NCBI RefSeq assembly: GCF_003967595.1
Contig: NZ_BIFW01000002.1
Span: forward strand, 310,001-374,000
Direction of reading: 5' to 3'
Source: Companilactobacillus musae
GTDB lineage: Bacteria > Bacillota > Bacilli > Lactobacillales > Lactobacillaceae
Length of the DNA: 64,000 bases
Below, piece by piece: positions 1 through 8,000 of this stretch. The notes beneath the pieces are model-generated. The model did not search any database. It was not told where the DNA came from and worked only from the letters and a program-made list of their open reading frames with translations. A program made the position numbers and the translations under genes. Position 1 is the stretch's first letter, and each line of letters opens with the position of its first letter.

Positions 1-2077
1 AGCCAACACTGACTATCGCTACGCCAATCAACCGATTTCCACGAAGGTCTATTCCCTCCGAAAAGATGCCGCCAAGCACACAAAAGCCAACTAAGGTTTC
101 TTCAGGCTCATCTTCAAACTGGTTCAGAAAATCTAGGCGAGCTGCATTGTCCATCTCCCCTTGTTGAGAGATTACATCTACCTCTGGATAAGTCTTTTCA
201 AAAACTTCTCGAATTTGCTTTAAGTAGCTGTATGAAGGAAAAAAGAATAAATAGTTACCTGTTTTAGCATCAATTAATGTCTTTAAACTTTGGATTATAT
301 TATCTTGACTGAATGGTCGTTGACGATAGGTAGTTTGAATATATTGAGTAATCAAAATTGCCTGATTTTTAGCTGGAAATGGCGATGGTAACTGGTAAGC
401 CAAACTATTATCTTTACCACCGAGTACGCTTTGGTAATAATCCATTGGCGATAAAGTGGCCGAAAATAACACCGCTCCTAGACCCAAATTAAGTGATTGA
501 TCGATAAAATGGCTCGGATCAAGACATATCTCTTTAACCTCCATATTCTTATCATCTAAAAAAATTCTAGTTTTGAAACTATCATCATATAACGCACCAA
601 TTTTTACGAAGGTTAAACAATCAAAGAAGAAATCCTTCGCTGAATCCAAGAAATTTGACGGTTTCTGTTCCTGCAACCACTCACCCATGAAATCATTAAA
701 CTTTCCCATTGTATTGATCAATTTATCCGGAGCATCTGTCGAGATTTTTTCTTCAAGATCATCTTCTTTTAGGACCTTTTTCATCTGATTAAAAACTCGC
801 CGTACTTTTTTGAGTTGTTTTTGAAAATCTTCACTTGATTTGTTCTTGATTGTTTTGGCCGTTTTTAACAATCCAGCAATTTTTTGATCACTAACTTCAG
901 CGGAATACATCGCACGAGAACGGCTAACTAAATTATGAACTTCGTCAATTAAGAAAAAATTATCAGTATCTTTTTCAATAAAAAAGCGTTGTAAATAAAC
1001 TAATGGATCAAAAAGATAATTGTAATCGCAAATTATAACGTCACAGAGTAAAGAAGCATCTAGCGAGAATTCAAATGGATCAACCGTATGTTTGCGAGCA
1101 TATTCTTCAATAGTAGATCTAGTTATTGCATCTTCGTTGGTTAATAAATCGGCTAAAGCTGGCTTTAAACGGTCATAATACCCTATCATATATGGGTTTT
1201 CTTCCGGTGGCATGTCTTGTTCTTCTGGAAACCGTATCTTATCTTTAGCTGTTAAAGTAATGCTTTTTAACCTCAATCCTTGTTTCGCCATCAATTCAAT
1301 TGTTTCTTCAGCTACATGACGTGTACTCTGTTTGGCAGTTAAATAAAACAATCTTTGAACTTTTTCTTCACCCATTGCTTTTATAGCTGGAAATAAGGTT
1401 GAAATAGTCTTACCAGTTCCAGTTGGGGCTTCGACAAATAATCGTTTCTGATAGACGATTGTCTTATAGACAGCAGCTGCCAACTCATGCTGCCCTGTCC
1501 GAAATTTTGGAAAAGGAAAATCTAGTTTTTTTATGGAATCATTTCGTGTCTTACGTAAATTAGCCCTTAAAACTAACCAATACTCATATTCATCAATCAA
1601 CTGCTGAAAAAAATCAGTCAGTTCATTTCGACCTAACACTTTCTCTTCAGTAGTTACTTCTTCATTACTAACTTGAAAATAAGTTAACTGTAACGTTACA
1701 TGTTTTAATTCTGGATGTTCCTTTAAAATAATATACCCATAAACCTTTACCTGACCCCAGTACAATTCCAAAGTATTATCACTAAGTTCATCAAATGGTT
1801 GATCAGAAGTTTTTATTTCTTCAATAATTATTTTATCGGAAATTGAAGTTATTCCATCAGCACGACCTGAAATAACATATTCCGTATCATTCATAGTTAC
1901 ATTCGTCTTTAGATATACTTCACTTTCATAATCCTTATCTTTAGAACGAGACTTTTGCAGACGACGATGGATTCGAGCACCATTTTGGGCAGTATTTTGA
2001 CTATTTTTAACTTCATTCAAATCACCACTTCGTAATACAAATTCTACTAATTGGCGAATTCCAATTTTGGTCGTCAT
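1..2077 (-). CDS. DinG/Rad3-like ATP-dependent DNA helicase with N-terminal PD-(D/E)XK-like domain (3' end outside window)
   Basis: Superfamily 2 helicase; the ATG is at 2077 behind an AGGTAG-type site and the C-terminus lies beyond the left edge (about 692 residues visible; relatives are near 780-800). Residues 1-150 look like a RecB-like nuclease domain, with the motif IIIEEIKTSD carrying the E-x-K pair. Walker A is EAPTGTGKT near residue 215, and the DEVH box is LIDEVHNL near 378. The end visible at the left edge, FSEGIDLRGNRL, is the motif V region of this family. Relatives carry four cysteines between motif Ia and the DEAH box for a 4Fe-4S cluster. Here the matching stretch reads KDKIRFPEEQ, EENPYM and VDPFEF, so all four appear replaced. 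Probably DNA repair; substrate unknown. Confidence 0.85.
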   Translation of the reverse strand, partial: MTTKIGIRQLVEFVLRSGDLNEVKNSQNTAQNGARIHRRLQKSRSKDKDYESEVYLKTNVTMNDTEYVISGRADGITSISDKIIIEEIKTSDQPFDELSDNTLELYWGQVKVYGYIILKEHPELKHVTLQLTYFQVSNEEVTTEEKVLGRNELTDFFQQLIDEYEYWLVLRANLRKTRNDSIKKLDFPFPKFRTGQHELAAAVYKTIVYQKRLFVEAPTGTGKTISTLFPAIKAMGEEKVQRLFYLTAKQSTRHVAEETIELMAKQGLRLKSITLTAKDKIRFPEEQDMPPEENPYMIGYYDRLKPALADLLTNEDAITRSTIEEYARKHTVDPFEFSLDASLLCDVIICDYNYLFDPLVYLQRFFIEKDTDNFFLIDEVHNLVSRSRAMYSAEVSDQKIAGLLKTAKTIKNKSSEDFQKQLKKVRRVFNQMKKVLKEDDLEEKISTDAPDKLINTMGKFNDFMGEWLQEQKPSNFLDSAKDFFFDCLTFVKIGALYDDSFKTRIFLDDKNMEVKEICLDPSHFIDQSLNLGLGAVLFSATLSPMDYYQSVLGGKDNSLAYQLPSPFPAKNQAILITQYIQTTYRQRPFSQDNIIQSLKTLIDAKTGNYLFFFPSYSYLKQIREVFEKTYPEVDVISQQGEMDNAARLDFLNQFEDEPEETLVGFCVLGGIFSEGIDLRGNRLIGVAIVSVG

Positions 2078-2248
2078 GAACTACCTCCTAAAATTACTAT
2101 TTAACATTGTAAAACATACGTTCGAGTTTGTCCTTAAAATTCACTACTTGCCCAATTTTTTTTGGATATTTATATTAAAATCACTGACGATAAACAAAAT
2201 AATATATATAATATGTCTCATTGATTAAATTTTAGGGGATTTATATTA

Positions 2249-2803
2249 ATGACAACTGAAACAAAAGTGATTTTACAAAAATCATTGTGCAACGTTCTTC
2301 ATCATAAGAATATCGATAAGATAACCGTCAAAGATATCGTTAATGATTGTCATCTAACTAGACAAACTTTTTATAATCACTTTTCAGATATTTATGATCT
2401 AGTTGAATATTCCGCAAGTTCAACAGCCAAAAGAGTTTTAGATGGTAGGGCAACCTACGATAATTGGCAAGCTGGATTTTATGACATTATGATTTTAATA
2501 AAGCAAAATCATCGTTTAGCAAAAAACGTCTATCAATCTATCTATCGCGACGTGATGCGAAAATATATTTATAAAGTTATTTATGGTTACATCATCGTTA
2601 TAGTCGAAAAACAATCACAAGATATTCGTGTCGATCAAAGTCATAAGGATTTCATCGCTCATTTTTACAGTCTAGCCTTCGTTGCCATAATCTTTGACTG
2701 GATCAATAATGACATGAAAGATGATCCTAAAGAAATAGTTGACCAAATCAGTGTTTTAATAACGGGTGATTTTCAAAAAGCATTACAAAATTATGCGAAA
2801 TGA
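2249..2803 (+). CDS. TetR/AcrR family transcriptional regulator
   Basis: 184 residues, the usual length for TetR regulators. The N-terminal helix-turn-helix is clear at about residues 25-52 (ITVKDIVNDC, then LTRQTFYNHF with the family Y-N-H-F signature). The C-terminal ligand half has the aromatic/aliphatic pattern of the DhaS-like subgroup, but I cannot name a ligand. The start is supported by AGGGGA about 10 nt upstream. It is transcribed divergently from the helicase gene, with about 170 bp between them, so it could control that gene or itself. No operator palindrome stands out in the gap. It is followed by a 500-bp repeat-rich spacer. Confidence 0.85.
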   Translation: MTTETKVILQKSLCNVLHHKNIDKITVKDIVNDCHLTRQTFYNHFSDIYDLVEYSASSTAKRVLDGRATYDNWQAGFYDIMILIKQNHRLAKNVYQSIYRDVMRKYIYKVIYGYIIVIVEKQSQDIRVDQSHKDFIAHFYSLAFVAIIFDWINNDMKDDPKEIVDQISVLITGDFQKALQNYAK

Positions 2804-2870
2804 TTTATCAAGGTACTGTATTCTTTCTCGAATTTAGTTATAACGAATATCAACTAAATTGGTTAAAGGA

Positions 2871-2932
2871 TTCCGTCGTCCGCAAAAAATCTGTGGGCCA
2901 CTGAGGGCTCACAGATTTTTTACTCCCGACTA
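2871..2932 (-). repeat. Short hairpin derivative of the branched repeat family (element G)
   Basis: Read on the minus strand it begins TAGTCG-GGA-GTAAAAAATCTGTG and ends CACAGATTTTTTGC-GGA-CGAC-GGA, giving a long stem with the same GGA/GGA internal loop and terminal GTC/GAC helix as the full elements. Its loop keeps CTCAGTGG, matching the left core of the large copies. It may also act as a bidirectional terminator for the TetR gene because the stem is flanked by A and T runs. Confidence 0.75.
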
Positions 2933-2987
2933 TATTTCCTGATTCTAAACAACCACGATTACTCCGATGAAAATATTGAACTTTTAA

Positions 2988-3070
2988 TAAAAAGAGCAGC
3001 ATCTATTAAGAGATTCAGGCATATTTTACATACCTCGAATACCCTTCAATAGATTCTGTTCTTCTTTTTT
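2988..3070. terminator. Bidirectional terminator-like hairpin, CCTGAAT family (copy T1)
   Basis: An imperfect inverted repeat whose arms start AAAAAGAGCAGCATCTATT and end AATAGATTCTGTTCTTC followed by six T. The inner part GATTCAGG ... CCTCGAAT is shared with the hairpins at 17257, 31646 and 34073. It lies between repeat elements G and A. Confidence 0.6.
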
Positions 3071-3110
3071 ATCTATAATTTAAAATTAAAAGATTAACAA
3101 GACAAAACAC

Positions 3111-3277
3111 TAGCCCGGAACAACAAAGTCGATGGGCTCAGTAGTGAAATTTTTCTTAGTTGGCGTTTTGCGCCAGCTTAGAAAAAGGTCGAGATTTGAA
3201 ACAATTGTGAACTTCAATTGGTTCAAATTCGTACCCACTACGTTCCAGCCCAATCGACTTTGTTGTGGAGGGCGGCA
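3111..3277 (+). repeat. Branched structured repeat, copy A (~167 bp)
   Basis: Outer stem: TAGCCC-GGA-ACAACAAAGTCGAT then GGGCT, pairing with AGCCC, ATCGACTTTGTTGT-GGA-GGGC. Inside are a helix GTAGTG/CACTAC, hairpin 1 (TTTTTC-TTA-GTTGGCG ... CGCCAGC-TTA-GAAAAA) and hairpin 2 (GATTTGAA-A-CAATTG ... CAATTG-G-TTCAAATT). The other three full copies fold the same way with compensatory changes. It contains no credible ORF and lies between the convergent TetR and methyltransferase genes. Confidence 0.9.
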
Positions 3278-3312
3278 AATTTAACAACATTCATACAAAT
3301 TAAATATCTAAA

Positions 3313-4140
3313 TTATTTTTGACGACCAACTAAAATCGTTGAGCCAACAGTTATTTGATTAACCTGACTCCAATCAATTAAGTTATTATCTACGTTAAAC
3401 AATAACGGTGTCATATTGATAAAAGCTTCTCTTTCTTTGGGAGAAACATCATAAGTCTTCGTAGCATCAATTTGATCAACTAGGTCATAATGCTCCTCAA
3501 AATAGTCTAAAACTCTTTGATTAGAGTACTTCTCTTGCTTTAATTGATCCTTAGCTTGTTTTCGTAATTCTTGGACATGATACTCATTGGGAATAACCTT
3601 TAAAACGTAACCATTTTTGAGAATTCGATTGAACTCATTGTAATTAGCTGGAGAAAATATATCGATAATACCATCGATTGAGTCTGCCTGTATTGGAAGG
3701 TGCGCTAAATCACCAATAAACCACTTTACCGGAGTGTTAGGACCTTTTGCAGCTAACTGAATAGAATCCTTGGAAATATCAAATGCTAAAACCTCTCTGT
3801 CAGGTAACTGAACAATCTTTTTGGAATAATAGCCTTCACCACAACCAACATCTAGAACATTATTTATTTTTAGATCACTTATTAATTGCAATAACTTTTG
3901 AGCAATGTGATCATACATCCCTTGTTCCAAAATCAAATGACGATTCTCAAATGAGGCTAAATCATAATTTTTTTGTTGTTTATTATTTAAAACAAAATCA
4001 ACATACCCCTTTTTGGATATATCAAAGTTATGCCCTTGTGGACAAATCAAACTATTATCACTTAAAGATAATTTTTCTCCACAGATCGGGCACTGAAAAA
4101 AATCATCACTATTACTAAATTTTTGAATTTTACTATTCAT
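3313..4140 (-). CDS. rlmA: RlmA-like 23S rRNA (guanine-N1) methyltransferase
   Basis: 275 residues, matching the RlmA/TlrB family that methylates a guanine in helix 35 of 23S rRNA. An N-terminal zinc-binding module is visible: Cys17-Pro-Ile-Cys20, then Cys33 and His37 in LICPQGHNFD, followed by the family phrase KKGYVDFVLN. The S-adenosylmethionine site VLDVGCGEGYYS is at about residues 96-107. The start at 4140 directly abuts the SRAP gene upstream (8 nt between them), so the two are probably co-transcribed. Whether it modifies G745 or G748, and whether it affects macrolide susceptibility, cannot be told from sequence alone. Confidence 0.85.
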   Translation of the reverse strand: MNSKIQKFSNSDDFFQCPICGEKLSLSDNSLICPQGHNFDISKKGYVDFVLNNKQQKNYDLASFENRHLILEQGMYDHIAQKLLQLISDLKINNVLDVGCGEGYYSKKIVQLPDREVLAFDISKDSIQLAAKGPNTPVKWFIGDLAHLPIQADSIDGIIDIFSPANYNEFNRILKNGYVLKVIPNEYHVQELRKQAKDQLKQEKYSNQRVLDYFEEHYDLVDQIDATKTYDVSPKEREAFINMTPLLFNVDNNLIDWSQVNQITVGSTILVGRQK

Positions 4141-4148
4141 AAAACACC

Positions 4149-4712
4149 TTATTCTTCCTGGGATACTAATTGTGGCATTGCATTGCTTAAAAAACTATTG
4201 GCAAATGCATCGTCATATATCCATGCATTAATTTGATCCTTTCTTAATATCAGTGGCATTCGATCATGGATTTTGATCATTGATTCATTAGGCTCGGTTG
4301 TAAATAAAATACTCTGTGGTTTCTCATCAAAGTAATTATAACAACCAGCAATAAATAAAGTTTGAGGATCATTACTGAAATTGAATTTATACTTTTGTTT
4401 TGCTTTGCTCCATTCAAAAAATCCAGTCGTTGGATAAACACAGCGCCTATTTTTAAAAGAATCCGCAAACATTTTTTTCTGACGAACTGTTTCTGAACGA
4501 GCATTAATAATTGCTTGTCCGGTCTTAAATCCAGGAAATCCCCATTTCATTGCCACGACCTGAACTTGACGTTGTCCTGCAATTATCAAGGCCGTTTCAT
4601 CGGTGGGAAAAACTTCACCAGTTTTAGGTTTAAAACCAGCATCTACTGCCAACTGGTAAATTCTTTTAATTTCAGGATTCTTATCAGGTTCAAACATATA
4701 ACGTCCGCACAT
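4149..4712 (-). CDS. SRAP-family (YedK/HMCES-like) abasic-site protein
   Basis: SRAP proteins form a DNA-protein crosslink with abasic sites through their N-terminal cysteine. I place the start at 4712, because only that ATG gives the obligatory Met-Cys2 (MCGRYMFEPD) and it has GAGGAG 7 nt upstream; a longer reading from 4739 would bury the cysteine. Other family residues are present: NARSET (70-75), Glu100 in TTGFFEW and His149 in IHDRMPLI. It is 187 residues long, slightly short of the usual 200-230. It probably sits in an operon with the downstream rRNA methyltransferase gene. Confidence 0.9.
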   Translation of the reverse strand: MCGRYMFEPDKNPEIKRIYQLAVDAGFKPKTGEVFPTDETALIIAGQRQVQVVAMKWGFPGFKTGQAIINARSETVRQKKMFADSFKNRRCVYPTTGFFEWSKAKQKYKFNFSNDPQTLFIAGCYNYFDEKPQSILFTTEPNESMIKIHDRMPLILRKDQINAWIYDDAFANSFLSNAMPQLVSQEE

Positions 4713-4792
4713 AATTTTTCTCCTCAGATATATTCTCACTATTAATTATGCCCCAAAAGAGAATTAGAACCTAATCAATATTTTCAAATAAA

Positions 4793-4836
4793 AAAAGTTA
4801 CTCACCAATTAGTAATCAGTGGATAACTTTATAAAT
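4793..4836 (-). terminator. Rho-independent terminator of the DUF805/fluC operon
   Basis: Inverted repeat AAAAAAGTTA-TCAC ... GTG-TAACTTT just downstream of the DUF805 stop codon; on the minus strand the stem is followed by a run of T. Confidence 0.65.
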
Positions 4837-4841
4837 AATTT

Positions 4842-5264
4842 TTAAATATCTTTAGGCCATTGATTTCCAAAATCACGTTGAGGAAGACAAAGTAAAACTA
4901 TCAAAGCAATCTCACCAACGAACGGAATTAAGCTAATTAAAAGCCACCAACCATGCATCTTTCGATCATGTAGACGGCGAATCATGGCTGTAAAAATTGC
5001 TATCCAGTAATACCCCATCGTAATTGCTAAGGCTACTCCCAAAATAGTGCTCCAATAATAATCTTCAACTGGCATTTTGGTAATTGCCCAAGCCAATAGC
5101 GCCATAATAACGTAAGCTACGACCGTCATACCTAAATATCCCCACCAAAAATCCTTACGGCTCATTCTTTTAGCACCAATAAATAAATCTTGAAAATATA
5201 ATCTAGTTGATGAAATAATTCCTGGTCGAAAACTCTCGTTCCATACTTGTTCTTTCATTTGCAT
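4842..5264 (-). CDS. DUF805 family membrane protein
   Basis: 140 residues. After a short basic N-terminus it has the DUF805 signature, SRKDFWWGYLG near residue 34, and then four hydrophobic segments with the typical MIRRLHDRKMHGWWLLI stretch near residues 88-104. Function is unknown for the family. AGGAGA lies 7 nt before the chosen ATG. It is the last gene of a run with the two fluoride-channel genes (12 nt downstream of the second one), and a terminator follows. Confidence 0.85.
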   Translation of the reverse strand: MQMKEQVWNESFRPGIISSTRLYFQDLFIGAKRMSRKDFWWGYLGMTVVAYVIMALLAWAITKMPVEDYYWSTILGVALAITMGYYWIAIFTAMIRRLHDRKMHGWWLLISLIPFVGEIALIVLLCLPQRDFGNQWPKDI

Positions 5265-5275
5265 TTAAATTTCTC

Positions 5276-5620
5276 CTAAATATGAATACCGACTACAAAA
5301 CCTAAAATACCAAAAACGTAAGTCAAAATAAAGTACCAAAAACAACGCCATACTCGATGTTGAAACCACAACTGACTTAATTCCATGTTGAAAGTTCCAT
5401 AAGTAGTAAATCCTCCACAGAATCCGGTACCTAATAGTAATAATATCGCACCGTTATGAATTTGTGCAGTGAAGATACCCAAAAGTAAGGCTCCCAAAAT
5501 ATTAATAAGTAACGTAACGATTGGAAAATCAATTTTGATTTTTGACTGTTGTAGCGTCAATTCATTTCTTAAAAAAGCTCCAACAGTAGCACCAAATCCT
5601 ACTAAAAGAAAGTTAGTCAT
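5276..5620 (-). CDS. crcB: Fluoride channel subunit FluC/CrcB (second of pair)
   Basis: 114 residues with four predicted membrane helices. Fluc channels export fluoride as dual-topology dimers. The start at 5620 (MTNFLLVGFG) is chosen because it gives the family N-terminus GATVGAFLRNEL; its ATG overlaps the stop of the upstream crcB gene in ATGACTAA, suggesting translational coupling. The pore motif reads GGFTTYGTFNMEL, where many members have TTFSTF, so the serine and one phenylalanine are altered. Paired FluC genes are common in lactobacilli and may form heterodimers with one degenerate pore. Confidence 0.88.
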   Translation of the reverse strand: MTNFLLVGFGATVGAFLRNELTLQQSKIKIDFPIVTLLINILGALLLGIFTAQIHNGAILLLLGTGFCGGFTTYGTFNMELSQLWFQHRVWRCFWYFILTYVFGILGFVVGIHI

Positions 5621-6038
5621 TATTATGGCCTCGCTTTCTCTTAGCATAATCATTGAAGGCCTGCCCTGCTGCCCAATAGTTTCCTAAAATTGCCAAGGCA
5701 AAGCCGCCAACTAAGGTAACAGTTAAATATATAAATAACAACCACCAATGACCAGAAGCATATAAATGATAAGTATCAGCCGTAAAAGTTGAAAACGTGG
5801 TATATGAGCCCAAGACCCCAGTACTCAAGGTTAAAACAACTCTTGGTGATAAATTATATCGATCTTGTAAATAATGAATTAAAAATGGTAGAACCAATGC
5901 CCCACTTAAATTGGCAATTAAAGTTCCCAAAGGAAAACCATTACTTGTTTTAAAAATAAGGCTTTCTAAATAACGCAAGTCGCTTCCAATAAAGGCACCG
6001 ATGAATAAAAATAGGAAAATTTCTCCTCTTTTTCGCAT
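5613..6038 (-). CDS. crcB: Fluoride channel subunit FluC/CrcB (first of pair)
   Basis: 141 residues, about 20 longer than its partner, with a charged C-terminal tail (KRKRGHNND). The four-helix Fluc fold and the pore motif GSYTTFSTFTADT are intact, unlike the neighbouring copy. The start at 6038 has only AAGGG 12 nt upstream plus GGAG abutting the ATG, so initiation is uncertain. I looked for a fluoride riboswitch upstream and did not recognise one. It overlaps the second crcB by 8 nt. Confidence 0.88.
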   Translation of the reverse strand: MRKRGEIFLFLFIGAFIGSDLRYLESLIFKTSNGFPLGTLIANLSGALVLPFLIHYLQDRYNLSPRVVLTLSTGVLGSYTTFSTFTADTYHLYASGHWWLLFIYLTVTLVGGFALAILGNYWAAGQAFNDYAKRKRGHNND

Positions 6039-6084
6039 CTCCTATTAATTCCCTTCTCATAAAAGTCACAATAATATTTAAATT

Positions 6085-6118
6085 AAAAAATCCACCAATT
6101 CTCAAGCGAATTGATGGA
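6085..6118 (-). terminator. Terminator of gnd
   Basis: On the minus strand CCATCAATTC-gctt-GAGAATTGGTGGA followed by six T, located downstream of the gnd stop. Confidence 0.75.
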
Positions 6119-6189
6119 CTGAATAGTTTAAATAAAATATTTAAGCTATATTTTTAATTTATAAAAAATTATGTCCGAACTCTTATTGA

Positions 6190-7092
6190 TTATTTTTTAC
6201 TTTCAACGGCGTGGCCACCGAATTCATTACGCAAAGCCGCAACGACTTTACCTGTGAAAGTATCATCTTCAAGTGAACGGTAACGCATCATTAATGATGC
6301 TGCAATAACAGGAGTTGGAACTTGTAATCTTAATGCTTCATCCAAAGTCCATTTACCTTCTCCAGATGAATGCATAACCCCTTTTATTTCGTCTAACTTA
6401 GGATCTTTTGAAAAGGCAGATTGAGTTAATTCCATTAGCCAACCACGAATAACTGAACCATGTTCCCAAACTTTGGCAACAGCTTCGTTATCATAATCAA
6501 ATTGACTATGTTCTAACACATCAAAACCTTCGGCGATTGCTTGCATCATACCGTATTCAATACCGTTGTGAACCATCTTTAAGTAGTGACCACTACCAGC
6601 TCTTCCAGTATACAAGTAACCATCAGTTTGAGCAATTCCTTTGAAAATTGGTTCAATATATTCAAAAGTTTTTTCATCATCTCCACCAATCATGAAGTTT
6701 CCATCACGATTAGCGCCGCTCATACCGCCTGATGTACCAACATCGAAGAATTTGATATTCTTATCAGTTAGGATCTTATTGTGTTGCAATGAATCTTCGT
6801 AAAATGAATTTCCACCATCAATAACAATGTCATTTTCATCAAGAATTTCACTCAAGGTATTGATTGTATTATTTGTAGGTTCCCCTGCTGGTAACATTAC
6901 CCAAACAATACGTGGTGCGCTTAAAGTTTCAACAGCTTCCTTCAAACTCTTCTTTACGTGTGCACCAAGAGTTGAGGCATCGTTTCTAGCACCATCGCTT
7001 AAATCAAAAGCAACCACTTCATTACCATTACGAATCAAATTCTCGGTTAAATTGATTCCCATCTTACCGAGCCCAATCATTGCTAATTTCAA
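6190..7092 (-). CDS. gnd: 6-phosphogluconate dehydrogenase, decarboxylating (short YqeC/GntZ type)
   Basis: 300 residues, the short single-dehydrogenase type. It oxidises 6-phosphogluconate to ribulose 5-phosphate, using NAD(P). The N-terminal nucleotide-binding loop is MIGLGKMGINLTENL, the substrate stretch GGMSGANRDGNFMIGG follows, and GSGHYLKMVHNGIEYGM carries the catalytic lysine. The start is TTG at 7092 with GGAGG 7 nt upstream, one of several TTG starts here. It is monocistronic: a terminator precedes it on one side and follows on the other. It serves the pentose phosphate/phosphoketolase branch. Confidence 0.93.
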   Translation of the reverse strand: MKLAMIGLGKMGINLTENLIRNGNEVVAFDLSDGARNDASTLGAHVKKSLKEAVETLSAPRIVWVMLPAGEPTNNTINTLSEILDENDIVIDGGNSFYEDSLQHNKILTDKNIKFFDVGTSGGMSGANRDGNFMIGGDDEKTFEYIEPIFKGIAQTDGYLYTGRAGSGHYLKMVHNGIEYGMMQAIAEGFDVLEHSQFDYDNEAVAKVWEHGSVIRGWLMELTQSAFSKDPKLDEIKGVMHSSGEGKWTLDEALRLQVPTPVIAASLMMRYRSLEDDTFTGKVVAALRNEFGGHAVESKK

Positions 7093-7137
7093 AATTAATC
7101 CTCCTAAGTTGTGTTCTCACAAGTTCTAATTATACAT

Positions 7138-7173
7138 AAAAAAGCCGCACCAAAACCAACATTTTGGTACGAC
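7138..7173 (-). terminator. Terminator of the coiled-coil HTH gene
   Basis: Minus-strand stem CGTACCAAAAT ... TTTTGGTGCG followed by CTTTTTTA, between gnd and the upstream gene. Confidence 0.65.
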
Positions 7174-7215
7174 CCGATTGCTCAAGAGGTTGATATCATA
7201 AGCTTAATTGGCTGA

Positions 7216-7776
7216 CTAGCCCATAAACCTATTCCACCAATGACCTTTCTTGTCATCATTTACTTTTTCATTCACACGTTCCTTGATATTTTCATCTTTT
7301 TCAGAACCAGTGTTTTCAATCTTTTCTTTAGCCTGTTGCTTCAAAGTATCTAATTCAACTTGTAGTTGTTCTTTTGATTTTTGAGCATCAGTTAACTCAT
7401 CTTGTAGCTCTTTTATAGTCAAAGCATTCTTTTTGTTTTCAGATTCCAATTTAGCAATGGTAGTTTGCATCTTAGAAATCTCATCATCTTGTTTCACTTC
7501 AGCTTGTTTATTCTCTTCAGCGACTGGATATATTTGTGCAGCCGAAGTTTCCAAAGTCATCTTTGGTCCATGACTAAGTTTTACCATTTCTTTGAAATCT
7601 TCGATATTTTTTTGAGTGTATAGTCGATTATTTTGACTATTACGTTCAAAATATTTGCTGTTGTCAGTCGTACGTTCAACGATCAAAGAATATTTACGTA
7701 GCGTTGCAACGCTTATACCCAAGTCTTTTGCGGCTTGTGCAGGAGTTAATAAATTGTTAGTTTTTACTTTACTCAA
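7216..7776 (-). CDS. MerR-like HTH protein with long coiled coil (RacA-like)
   Basis: 186 residues from a TTG start at 7776 with GGGGGA 6 nt upstream; the preceding 20 codons lack any site. Residues 10-45 form a winged-helix/MerR-like motif (LTPAQAAKDLGISVATLRKY). From about residue 95 to 170 there is a heptad-rich coiled coil dominated by K, E and Q, and the tail ends GHWWNRFMG, a possible amphipathic membrane or partner anchor. This layout resembles chromosome-anchoring RacA-type proteins, but similarity is by architecture only. It is divergent from the CNNM gene. Confidence 0.6.
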   Translation of the reverse strand: MSKVKTNNLLTPAQAAKDLGISVATLRKYSLIVERTTDNSKYFERNSQNNRLYTQKNIEDFKEMVKLSHGPKMTLETSAAQIYPVAEENKQAEVKQDDEISKMQTTIAKLESENKKNALTIKELQDELTDAQKSKEQLQVELDTLKQQAKEKIENTGSEKDENIKERVNEKVNDDKKGHWWNRFMG

Positions 7777-8000
7777 AAGGATTCCCCCAAGGTTGTTCAT
7801 TCTCTTCATTATAAAAATAATGATTGTTAAGTTCAACTACAAATCGAATCTTAAGCAAATTAAAATCGTCCTAGCTATATTTTAACTGCTAAATTGGCTA
7901 TACTAAAGATGTAAAAATAAAATAATTACTCTTAGCCGACGCAGTCGGTTTTTCTTTGGTGTATAATTCGTCTTACAAGAATAGAAGGGGAAATCATATA

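Larger units (their letters stand above)
2804..3312. other. 509-bp intergenic region: repeats G, T1 and A
   Basis: Between the TetR gene and the rlmA-like gene. It holds, in order, derivative element G, terminator-like hairpin T1 and full element A. No ORF or promoter that I can support. Confidence 0.7.

Noticed and set aside
3783-4118. Plus-strand ORF over the rlmA-like gene
   Set aside because: Shadow of the minus-strand gene, without ribosome site and with low-complexity H/Y-rich translation.
6039-6189. Fluoride riboswitch upstream of the fluC pair
   Set aside because: I looked for the crcB motif and saw only the gnd terminator and A/T-rich sequence.
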